Below, one piece after another: positions 22,601 through 28,227 of a DNA stretch of 64,000 nt. Position 1 is the first letter of the stretch. The number at the start of each line of letters is the position of its first letter. Origin of the DNA: Enoplolaimus lenunculus (Eukaryota > Nematoda > Enoplea > Enoplida > Thoracostomopsidae). The notes under the pieces were generated by a model. It did no database searches. It saw only the letters and a list, made by a program, of their open reading frames with translations, and had not been told where the DNA came from. The translations under genes and the position numbers were made by a program. The stretch lies in assembly GCA_030248215.1 (NCBI GenBank), contig JASANG010002570.1:248001-312000 (forward strand). Direction: 5' to 3'.

Positions 22601-25600
22601 TCTGACTAGCTGAAACCGATCGCACATTTTAACGACTAGATTCGGATGACTAGGAAGGCATTTGCACAGTACTGATATCTCCACCGCACAGTTGAATTGC
22701 TCAGAGATTTGCTGTGAAGGGAAACAAATTTAAGCGGCCTATGAACCTTAAGGTAGTAAGGAAGGGGTTGATTCGGACGTTGTACCCCGTAAAGGGTTAG
22801 GCGGTCGGAATTGTGCAATCTCCGAGCTTCAGAATCGCCGTTCGACTCTTAATTTCTACTTAGGCTTAATTCCCCCCGGAAAGCTGAATCCTGTTCCCCC
22901 TGCCCGCTGACTAGAGTTAACCGATCGTACAATACAAACTGACTATGTAAACTCATACGTTGCACAGCCGTTGATAACATAGACGTAAAAATCGGTGAGC
23001 TGAGAGTAGGAAAAAGGGGTTGCAGGGCCCGAGCTGCAAATAATGGCTAGGTATGGTTGTTTGGGTTATCAGACCGTCGCAACGTTTTTAGTGTACTGTC
23101 GGTTAAAACGTATACTCATGCCCACGCCCCGCTCTTGACGCGTACCTCTCAACGGAAAATACTGAACGAAACCCAAATGAACGTGTACACTACAGCAGGG
23201 AGGAAATTGTACACCGGTGCGAGAGTTTTGTTGTAATTATATAAAAGGGGATGGGCCCTTCAGCCTATTTCTCCACCCTCCTCCGAGTGTTTCCCGTTTC
23301 GATATCGCGAAGAGCTCTGGGTTGTGCCCTGGTAACAGCTAATTAGACAATGGCCCCGTAAGTAAGTATCCGTGTCCCCCTAGTTCCGTAGAATAACTCG
23401 GTAATACGCGAAACATCTCTAACAGGATATGAAGTTTGCGCTGTTAGTATGGGGTGTTTGGGCGGTCAATTTCAAAGCCCCTTAAACAGCAGAAATTGCC
23501 TTGGCTGCCGGCAGAATTTGATAGCAGAGTTTCAGCTCGAAGGAGACGCCGTACGCGTCGTAGGGGAGAAAAGACAAGTTTAAGTGGTTTTGAATTTTGA
23601 AATTTTGAAATTTTAAGTTAAGCAACGCCTCGCCTCAGCCTAGGGAGATAGTTTGTTTAGAACTGGGGGACGGTTGTGTTTTTGGCGTAGGACACGCAAA
23701 GGGGGTAGGAGGAACTTGTGTTTTTTAAGGGTTTAGCAGGGTTTTAGAGATAGTTGAGAATTGAATGGAATAACGGTTTAGAGTTTTTTTTTTAGGAATG
23801 GCTTGTCTTATCCTTTAAATTCAGGTTCGGAGCTGGCGCTCTCGGGTTCGGCACGCCGGATCGGCTGAGTAGGCCGTCCCGGCTGCCGTGTCAGACCAAC
23901 CAAGATTTTGCGACAAATATTGGAATTTTGTGGGCACTAAATTTTGAAATATTATTATAATTTTAGGCCCCCTGGATTTGAAAACCGGTTCCAATCATTT
24001 TGGACCCGTGTTTAAGCTGAGAAAGCCGCTCCGAACCTGCGCTATTAGTGGACATATTTGGAAATTTAGGACAAAATTAGGTTATGCATACTGGTTGCGG
24101 ATTGGTTTTTAGGAAGAATCTGATTTGCGTTTTCTAGGATATAGGGCGGAGACTGGTATTAGACGATACTCCGCATCTTACCGTCTAAGCAAACCATTCC
24201 AGTCATAGCCTGTAAGGCAGCGGTTAAAATTTATAGGCGTTTGAAGAATTTTAAAATTTTGTATATACCCGTCCAGAGGCCCGGGTCTGAAAAATGCGAT
24301 TTTCACTTTTCTGAGATCAGACGTTAAATTTAGCGCCGTTCGACTCAGCTCGTTAAGCTGATCAAGAAAACCACCCCGAACCCTATCCGCAAACCAGCAG
24401 TTAGGAAGTTACAGGCTCTTGAAGTTTTTTTAGATTTAACGTGCACACGCTTTTACGGATCCCGGTCCAAAAACGCGATTTTCACTTTTCCGGGATTGAG
24501 CGCTAAAATTGGTATCAATCGATTCAGCTCATCAAGCTGGTTAAGAAAACCACCCCAAACCCTGTCCGCAAATCCATGCATAAGGAGTTATGGTCAATCA
24601 AAGCTTTTTAAGATTTTACGTGTGTACGCTTTACGGATCGGATCCTGAAAAATGCGATTTTTTCTTTTTCACGATCCACCATAAAAATGGACAACATTCG
24701 ATTCCGCGCATCGCGCTGAGTAAGAAAACCACCCCAAACTGGGCTCGCAAATCAAAACTTAAAAAGTTACGACCATTTGAAAATTTTGGTAATTTACATG
24801 TACACGCAAATTACGGATCCGGTTCGAAAAACGCGATTTCAAGTTTTTCGAGCTATTGGGTTAAAATAAGTATCATTCGATTCGGCTAGCTGAGTAGAGC
24901 AAGAAAACTACCCCGAACAGTATCCGCAAACGAATACTTCAAAAGTTATGGTCCGTTGAAAATTCTGAAAATTTGCGTGTATATGCTTTACGGAGCGGAC
25001 CTCAAGAACGCGATTTTCACTTTTACAGGACCCAACGTTAAAAATGGTACCGTTCGATTTCCCTCGTTTTTCTGGTTCAGAAAACTACCCCTAACACGGT
25101 CCGCAAATGGACATTTGCAAAGTTATGGCCCGTTGAGGCTTTGAAAATTTCGTGTTTTTAGCACTTGGCTGGTGAGAATCGGAAGTTGTGGTTCTCAGTT
25201 TTCTGGAGTCCATCATTAAATTTGGAACAATTCAATCTAGAGCAATGTTTCGTTTAGTAAAACCACCCCGAACAGGGCCTGCTCGCGAAAATCTGGGGGA
25301 GCTGTGATTCGATGAGACCTTTGAATTTTGCACGTCCACACTCAGTGGGGCCTAGCCTTGCAGGGAGACCACTACCATTTGGGAATGTGAGTTGGTCTGG
25401 TAATAAGCATGATAAGGCATATTTAGACTAATTTATATCGCTGGGTAAGGTTTACGTCAATTTATTAAAGGGGATGACTTAGCGACAATCTCTCGAATTA
25501 GGCATTTTAGGCATAAGGACATAGGATCTTGGACTTTCACGTATGCATACTGGTATCATGTTTCGGGTATTTTGAATTTTATTGCTTATCTCTTTTTACT

Positions 25601-27492
25601 TACTTTATGTTGTATTCCCTTGGTGTTTTTTCTGCACTGGTTATGCTGTTTCATTTCGTACTCCCCATTTTGCGAGCTAGGCAGATATCTTGTAAACAGT
25701 GTGCGCATATTCGGACCCAGTAAACTCAGTAAAGTAGTAAAGGGGCACCCTCCCCACGACAAAAGCTGCACGTGGTTCTCCTGTTTTGTAAGGGGACATG
25801 AGTGAACCCCGTCAAAATATTTTTTGGCTCTTGCACCTTATCGCATTTCTGTCTACAGACTCCTTCTAGGGATGACTATCATTAGCCCCCTCAGGACTTC
25901 CCGTTTGGAAATTACCCGTTAAACCGTCATCCAATCAGCGGCTTTTAAATGTTAATTCTGCCCTTGTTTTCGCATTGGTTGATCACATCTCGGAGATTTT
26001 AAGCCAATGAAAAGAAAGTATAGTGTCTGTTTCTGGGGCGCGCTGATTGGTCGAAATTTGGGCCTAGCGCACTATATAAGAGCGGTGCACAGGCTGAACA
26101 TTCAGTTCAGTTTGGGTTTTTCGGTTTTTCGTTCGCGTGCTCGAGCCGCGACAGCAAACCGATCTCTCTGCACACGGAGGCGACTTAGTGTGCACGAGAG
26201 TTTCGGGGCGCTGATGCAAGGGGGGGCTATGCGCGTTTCGCGCAGGGGTAAAATTTTGTAAGAATTTTAAGGGGGGGCCCGGTTAGAATTTTTCAGTTTT
26301 CACGAAGGGGGTGTGGGTAAAATTTTGGGTTAAACTTTGCCTGTCGTTGGCGACAACGCAGGTGTGAGATTTTTATACAAATTTAAGGGGGGCAAAGTTA
26401 AATCATGAATTCGGCACCGAGATGCTATTAAAAATGATTGTGCAGAAAACTAGCATGTCTAAGAATTACATAGACATTTGCAGGATTGATTGTCAACACG
26501 ATAGGGAGGCCAATACAGCCTAATGCCAAGCATTAAGGATATGACAACCAAAAGAGCTAAGGCCCTATCGTTAAAGAAAATTTCAGTGTACCCCGTGATT
26601 TTAGGCGATTCTAGCCAGGCCCCAGTGAACTAAGTAATTAACAGGGCTTGTCCCGTTTGACAATCAAACTGCTGAATGTGCAGCCTGTGAAAACTCAAGC
26701 TTAGGGCTATGAAACTGCGCTACTCTCGGAGACAGACACGGTTTAAATAATCAAACCTCAATGTGGGACCTTCTTGGAAAATCTGATAGGTTTAGAACTT
26801 GGGGTCTAATGTGGACTTAATAACTTTACAGCAACCCCCCTTTAAACCTTTCGGCTTACATGTGCAGCTTTTCAGGACTAATCTGTTGCAATCAGCGGTG
26901 TGTTCTACCTACAGTAGGTGTATGGGATGGAAGGTCTTACGCTTAAGTGGAGCATGTTGACACGCCTAAGAATACCCAGAGGGACGCCTGTGGGTCATGT
27001 TGTTTCAATGGTAGAACGCGCTGCCCTATGACATAATTTGCACTGGGAGTAAATCGCCAGTGGCAAGACACAGCACATACTTAGGTGACCCATGAGGCAT
27101 AATAGGGTTAACATCAGCATTCCTGGAGTTGGCAACTTTTTCTTATAGCAAATACTACTAAGTTCTAAGCTTAGCTATTTTCAACCTACTTAATTTAGCA
27201 CAGGCGACGGAAGCACTATCGGTTGCAGACTAAGCCAAATAAGGTATCTTACGATTGAAAATAATTTTGCTGTACATAACTGTACAAATTTATAATAAAC
27301 CAAAACTTTAAACTTTGTATAGTCTTGAACGTAGAGCGCTGAATAGATTCCTGGCTCAAGAGCCACGGCTGAAATTACGATAAAAACCAGAGTTAAAACA
27401 GACTCCAGCTTTTGTACGAATGCGAAAATTCTATGAATATCGGAGTCGCAAGAAACGAATAAAACGCCCTGGTTCGAATCAGTGGCGAGCAT
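4641..27492 (-). CDS. Gene X: unrecognised multi-exon protein of about 685 aa
   Basis: Assembled by eye from 13 minus-strand exons with matching phases: 27492-27253, 18934-18766, 17650-17519, 17061-16927, 15472-14795, 12878-12801, 11066-10929, 8967-8830, 7924-7787, 7289-7227, 7161-7117, 5686-5639 and 4696-4641. From the third exon on, all internal exons are phase 1-1. Their lengths are 132, 135, 678, 78, 138, 138, 138, 63, 45 and 48 nt, so exon duplication is likely. Several exons end in a similar pattern: an F-rich helix-like stretch, then I-x-x-I/V-x-I/L-x-S at the splice site. This suggests repeated strand-helix-strand units, faintly SEA-like. The big exon is basic (KKVRIKRRKRR), Ser-rich, with an Asn run. 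The first exon has a hydrophobic segment that may be a signal anchor. I do not recognise the family and assign no function. The first two exons are the least certain. Confidence 0.6.
4760..4993. mobile_element. MITE subfamily B (TTAGGC core)
   Basis: Ends GGCCCATGTATAGAACAGGG and CCCTGTTCTATACATGAGCC, with TTAGGC hexamers inside. The flanks AGCCATAT and AAGCATAT look like an imperfect 8-bp target duplication. In the last intron of gene X. Confidence 0.8.
5220..5477. mobile_element. MITE family E
   Basis: Ends ACACTGTCAATTTCAATGAG and its worn inverse (TTGGTATTAATTACAGTGT). The interior is packed with ACTCAG and CTGAGT words that can pair. Confidence 0.75.
5639..5686 (-). CDS. Gene X exon 12, 48 nt
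   Basis: Acceptor GGTCACATACAG, donor GTAAGA, phase 1-1. Encodes GQSRKIKPQLVCLQN. Sits in an otherwise unannotated gap between MITEs. Confidence 0.5.
5869..6895. mobile_element. MITE family E inserted in J and itself interrupted
   Basis: CACTGTAAATTCCA at 5869 and AAATTTACAGTG at the right end are the E termini. The E interior resumes only at 6659, after a family F insertion. Confidence 0.6.
5908..6658. mobile_element. MITE family F with internal tandem units
   Basis: Inverted ends TTGAGCGAAGCTCG and CGAGCTTCGCTCAA. Inside are about three to four diverged units of 155-180 bp sharing GCTAATATGCAAATTAG and TTCAATTATCGGTTT, then a GGACGGACGGACGGAC block. No ORF. Confidence 0.65.
7117..7161 (-). 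CDS. Gene X exon 11, 45 nt
   Basis: Acceptor ATATTATTGTCAG, donor GTAACC, phase 1-1. Encodes SNFSLTLTFDYNSE. Confidence 0.5.
7227..7289 (-). CDS. Gene X exon 10, 63 nt
   Basis: Acceptor AATTTAGGTCACAG, donor GTAGCC, phase 1-1. Encodes TFNRDQNQNFVLRFGVKIVF, a strand pair like exon 6. An AG 7 nt upstream would break the phase. Confidence 0.55.
7422..7742. mobile_element. MITE subfamily C
   Basis: Ends GGCCAATGTAAAGAACACGG and CCCTGATCTTTACATGGGCC; flanks AAGAATTT and AAGTATTT form an 8-bp duplication with one mismatch. Long CCTAAG core. In a gene X intron. Confidence 0.85.
7787..7924 (-). CDS. Gene X exon 9, 138 nt, with a GC donor
   Basis: Starts after ATTATAAAG and ends TCA-G before GCAAAC, so the next intron appears to be of the GC-AG class. 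Phase 1-1. Encodes FTHEEFKNAFEAKLKNRLNL and ends IEYVSLS, parallel to exon 8. No GT donor in a compatible phase fits the 138-nt pattern. Confidence 0.65.
7942..8130. mobile_element. MITE subfamily C with clear target duplication
   Basis: Ends GGCCAATGTAAAGAACAGG and CCTGATCTTTACATGGGCC, flanked on both sides by GCTACGTC, a perfect 8-bp target duplication. It sits 18 bp from gene X exon 9. Confidence 0.9.
8227..8708. mobile_element. MITE remnant carrying a GGGACAG minisatellite
   Basis: The left end GGCCAATGTTACTTTAAAGG and the next about 110 bp match the intact element at 49714-49868. The right end has been replaced by a minisatellite (8336-8708) of 9-bp steps such as GGGACAGAT, GGGACAGTT and GGGACACTT. 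Open frames here are repeat artefacts. A short D-like end follows at 8720-8755. Confidence 0.7.
8830..8967 (-). CDS. Gene X exon 8, 138 nt
   Basis: Acceptor AAAGTATTTCAG, donor GTAAGT, phase 1-1, exactly the length of exons 7 and 9. Contains FEISSFESRHFRDFLAEEL and ends IVSLKITS. The F-x(3)-F-x(3)-L helix followed by a strand parallels exon 9. Confidence 0.7.
8991..10332. mobile_element. MITE family E split by a foldback element
   Basis: E starts at 8991 (CACTGTAAATTCCGATGAGT) and its right end (ACTCACTGAAATTTGCAG) resumes at about 10295, after the foldback element. Confidence 0.6.
9215..10291. mobile_element. Foldback element G with GTTGACCCTACCTCAACG palindromes
   Basis: Left arm (about 9215-9470) and right arm (about 10035-10291) are inverted copies, with ends TTCAAAATAAAAAATTTGGCC and GGCCAAATTTTTTATTGTGAA. 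Each arm holds several copies of GTTGACCCTACCTCAACG, itself half-palindromic. The middle carries a piece of subfamily C (9699-9765). No transposase. Confidence 0.75.
10631..10883. mobile_element. MITE family E, whole
   Basis: Ends CACTGTAAATTCCCGTGAGT and CAGTGGAATTTACAGTG; interior of ACTCAG/CTGAGT words. Just upstream (minus sense: downstream) of gene X exon 7. Confidence 0.8.
10929..11066 (-). CDS. Gene X exon 7, 138 nt
   Basis: Acceptor TATTTTTAAG, donor GTAAGT, phase 1-1. Amphipathic start (AQMITTKAIAQQI), then a Thr/Val-rich strand region ending TMVPYF. Lies in a unique gap between a family E MITE and a TTCCG-rich repeat. Confidence 0.65.
11385..12034. mobile_element. Inverted pair of tRNA-like (SINE-like) units, family M
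   Basis: Arms 11385-11655 and 11763-12034 are inverted copies. Each has a polymerase III-like A box (CAGCTGAGTGG at 11546-11556) and B box (GAGTTCGAATCC at 11587-11598). The T-arm and acceptor do not close as a real tRNA, so this is a tRNA-derived repeat. Related single pieces lie at about 31170-31440 and 32990-33175. Confidence 0.6.
12070..12580. repeat. 30-bp minisatellite, about 17 copies
   Basis: Unit ATTCCGGTTTCGACAACAAA plus TTTCATTCTG, period exactly 30 bp and nearly uniform; the outer units differ by a few bases. Because 30 is a multiple of 3, long open frames appear on the minus strand. They lack any context and are not called as genes. In a gene X intron. Confidence 0.9.
12801..12878 (-). 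CDS. Gene X exon 6, 78 nt
   Basis: Acceptor GGAATGATCTTCAG, donor GTGTGT, phase 1-1. Encodes ANAVEDFTQTLLLAKNVSYG, a strand-like unit comparable with exon 10 (7227-7289). Confidence 0.6.
13018..13420. repeat. Recent tandem duplication of about 201 bp (family I plus J end)
   Basis: Two adjacent copies starting CATAGTCAAGGGGGGGGCAG (first copy CGTAG…) are nearly identical over 200 bp and both end in CGGACGGCGTTGGACGTCAT. The unit joins a family I block to a family J end. Confidence 0.85.
13690..14125. repeat. Palindrome-rich repeat family N
   Basis: Dense TAAGACA and TGTCTTA words, such as AAGACAAATATGTCTGAAAT, spaced about 30 bp apart. A second copy is at 30497-31030. Confidence 0.55.
14135..14733. 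mobile_element. MITE family E interrupted by H
   Basis: Ends CACTGTAAATTCTAATGAGT and CACTGGAATTTACAGTG, with family H (14297-14637) inserted. Flanked by TA on both sides. Confidence 0.75.
14297..14637. mobile_element. MITE family H inserted in E
   Basis: Long inverted ends: AAGAGTGGATGATCACTC at left and GAGTGATCGTCCTCTCTT at right, followed inward by GCAACTGGGTACATTCTGTG and its inverse. GTTGAATC beside both ends suggests an 8-9 bp target duplication. Second copy at 20821. Confidence 0.8.
14795..15472 (-). CDS. Gene X exon 5, 678 nt, basic and Asn-rich
   Basis: Acceptor TTATTTGTTTCAG, donor GTAAGT, phase 1-1, 226 residues. In order: DDQLYYIV; a strongly basic patch (RIKRRKRR); about 110 residues of Ser/Gly/Arg/Gln-rich linker; an uninterrupted Asn run coded by about 14 AAT/AAC codons (plus strand about 15024-15075); then an ordered C-terminal part with two Cys (CGQDC) and LFSFDS, ending IKQIKIMS. 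The Asn run is probably variable in length between individuals. Confidence 0.7.
15619..15783. mobile_element. MITE family J
   Basis: Begins ACTTTTGATGACGTCCGGC and ends GACAAGTATAGCGCC; the centre has GTACGCAAATTACTCACGTAC, a palindrome-like core seen in the other J copies. Confidence 0.6.
15938..16368. mobile_element. MITE family D, whole
   Basis: TA-flanked ends CTGTAGTGACCCGAACAAGA and CTTATTCGGGTAACTACAG; interior collinear with the other D copies. Confidence 0.85.
16449..16925. mobile_element. Repeat family K
   Basis: Starts GTAAACGAATAGCAAAAATA and ends in TTCCGGTTCAATATACC next to the donor of gene X exon 4. AT-rich, no ORF. Confidence 0.5.
16927..17061 (-). CDS. Gene X exon 4, 135 nt
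   Basis: Acceptor TTGTGTTTCAG, donor GTATAT, phase 1-1. Encodes RKEFMILTRKKIPNYL and onwards, the counterpart of the segment that follows exons ending IKILS. A family K repeat begins right after its donor. Confidence 0.65.
17519..17650 (-). CDS. Gene X exon 3, 132 nt
   Basis: Starts after an AAAG acceptor (weak; another AG lies 30 nt inside) and ends TCA-A before GTAGGC. Encodes a unit with F-x-Y-D-S and a terminal I-E-D-I-K-I-L-S. The end resembles exon 5, whose last residues read D-I-K-Q-I-K-I-M-S with the donor in the same phase. Confidence 0.6.
17841..18051. mobile_element. MITE subfamily B
   Basis: Ends GGTCCGTGTATAGAACAGGG and CCCTGTTCTATACATGGGCC, TTAGGC core. Lies just upstream of gene X exon 3. 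Confidence 0.8.
18301..18439. mobile_element. MITE family J
   Basis: GCGCTATACTGGACGTCCAT at left, inverted at right as GGCGCCGGACGTCATCAAAAG. Confidence 0.6.
18766..18934 (-). CDS. Gene X exon 2 (tentative)
   Basis: Acceptor CCATTTATTTCAG, 56 open codons (phase 0 in, phase 1 out), then a weak GTCTAT donor. Phases fit both neighbours. Content is helix-like (…YIDSLLQILKHFRYIG…). Could be a chance frame in AT-rich DNA. Confidence 0.35.
18978..19121. mobile_element. MITE subfamily B, short copy
   Basis: Ends GGCCCATGTATAGAACAGGG and CCCTGTTCTATTCATGGG, with only a few CCTAAG hexamers. Confidence 0.75.
19122..19977. other. No gene seen
   Basis: Inside the large gene X intron. 19440-19580 holds mirrored AACTGGTTTTCCTCTTAATAG-like and AGGATTAAACCAGTTTAATC words. 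19262-19280 starts like a family D end (TGTAGTGACCCATG) but then departs from it. No supported exon. Confidence 0.4.
19978..20406. mobile_element. MITE family D, diverged copy
   Basis: Collinear with the other D copies; right end CCCTTATTCGCGTCACTACAG, left end worn (CAACCCAAATATGAGGGG). Confidence 0.75.
20404..20640. mobile_element. Possible family K fragment
   Basis: ACGCAAAGTAAAAATACTGTAAC at the left and an AT-rich body resemble K, but the ends are unclear. Confidence 0.3.
20821..21157. mobile_element. MITE family H, second copy
   Basis: Ends AAGAGTGGATGATCACTCTT and AGAGTGATCATCCACTCTT. Contains the same CCTTACTTAAGGGGGG and TAAATAAGGGGGGTCGG blocks as 14297-14637, with flanks TTTGACC and TCTGACC. 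Confidence 0.8.
21413..21497. repeat. ATT/GTT microsatellite
   Basis: About 85 bp of ATT, ATA and GTT triplets. A short hydrophobic plus-strand frame runs into it by chance. Confidence 0.85.
22029..22945. promoter_or_regulatory. Cluster of TGACTAG motifs
   Basis: About ten copies of (T/C)GACTAG, mostly TGACTAG, with a few near-variants (TGACTAT, TGACTAA), all on the plus strand, in two groups (22029-22100 and 22478-22945). They stop about 300 bp before a TATA box on the same strand. The role as protein-binding sites is inference. Confidence 0.4.
23238..23362 (+). promoter_or_regulatory. TATA promoter with ATG and immediate splice donor
   Basis: TATATAAAAG at 23238-23247 is followed 103 bp later by ACAATGGCCCC (ATG at 23350) and at once by a strong donor, GTAAGTAAGT (23358). 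That is the layout of a first exon coding only Met-Ala plus two bases. No partner exon was found, so this may be the start of an unseen transcript or of a mobile element. Confidence 0.4.
23960..25330. repeat. Diverged tandem array of about 178-bp units
   Basis: The anchor AAGAAAACCACCCC (or close variants) occurs at about 24366, 24543, 24722, 24902, 25078 and 25257, spaced 176-180 bp. Each unit also has TTTACGGATC-like, AACGCGATTTTCACTTTT and TTCGATTC blocks and ends near AAGTTATGG. Two worn units precede (about 24010 and 24187). Short plus-strand frames in it are chance. Confidence 0.8.
25925..26110 (+). promoter_or_regulatory. Promoter with four CCAAT boxes and a TATA box
   Basis: CCAATCAG (about 25931), ATTGGTTG (about 25975), GCCAATGA (about 26003) and GATTGGTC (about 26044) lie within 120 bp upstream of CTATATAAGAG (about 26071). 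The spacing of about 30-45 bp between boxes and about 25-30 bp to TATA is typical of NF-Y driven promoters. The downstream 26110-26400 is G-rich with no convincing ORF; what it drives is unknown. Confidence 0.5.
26111..27252. other. No gene or known repeat seen
   Basis: Unique-looking sequence with no exon, tRNA or MITE copy that I can support. GGGGGG-rich at 26220-26390. Confidence 0.4.
27253..27492 (-). CDS. Gene X exon 1 (or internal exon 27368-27253)
   Basis: ATG at 27492-27490 opens an 80-codon frame ending at a GTAAGA donor in phase 0. A hydrophobic run (VLTLVFIVISAVAL, about residues 33-47) could be a signal anchor. Alternatively a strong acceptor (TCGTAATTTCAG) makes an internal phase 1-in exon starting at 27368. 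Both share the same frame and donor. Confidence 0.4.
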
Positions 27493-28058
27493 AATCAATT
27501 AAAAACCTCAAAGGCTAGGATCGATCCGCCTTTCTGTCAAAAACGGTCTATGACCAAGTAAAGCAAAACCCTGTTGAACCAACCAATTTCTAGGAATAAG
27601 ACTAAAGTTTAAGCTATACCTATGGCCAAGTGTCATTATGCCTAACCATGAAAAATAGTTGTGAGCACACGGTTGAACTAAAATTCACGGAGAAAAAGCT
27701 AATTGTTACTGGTGCGGCCCACTTACACGCACTCGGGGTTCGTTAGAGCTTAGAGTATAGGCAGGCTTAGGCGTATGACGATGTCGGGATTTTGTGACTC
27801 TCAAAACCTGATATCACGCCGGGGGACCGTCATCCCCTAGACAAGTAGCTTACTTTGGCAGATCCACGGCCTCGAACACCCGTGAGAGTATCATCTCGGA
27901 TTCGTCCGCAGGGATACTCGTTGATCGTACCCGTAACAATATGGCCAGGGTTACAATATGAATTTAAAAAATATTATCACTCTTGCAATATTAATAGAAA
28001 AATTGCTAAAATGCGTTTTACAAAATTGGCTTGGGAAAATTATGCGAGAACCGTCTGT

Positions 28059-28227
28059 TTACTGATTAATCGCTTTGACAATTAGCCGATTGTCGTTACG
28101 CTGTTGCGACGGAAAGCCAGTTTTAACAATTCCACCAAGTTCTGCGTTGATTTCGCCACGAACTTTAATGAAATCGCCGCCCAAAACGCGTTTCAAATGT
28201 TCGTTTTGTGCGCACACAAATTGCAAC
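28059..28227 (-). CDS. Dermatopontin-like last exon
   Basis: Acceptor GGGATTGCAG, then LQFVCAQNEHLKRVLGGDF and on to LIVKAINQ and TAA (28061-28059). A GTAAAC donor overlaps the stop, so a further exon cannot be excluded. Confidence 0.55.

Noticed and set aside
26400-26420. GAATTCGGCACCGAG, like a cDNA-library adapter
   Set aside because: One base differs from the adapter and there is no vector context; treated as chance.
27861-27925. Possible minus exon ending in GTAAGC (IPADESEMILSRVFEAVDLP)
   Set aside because: The acceptor is poor and its phase fits neither neighbour.
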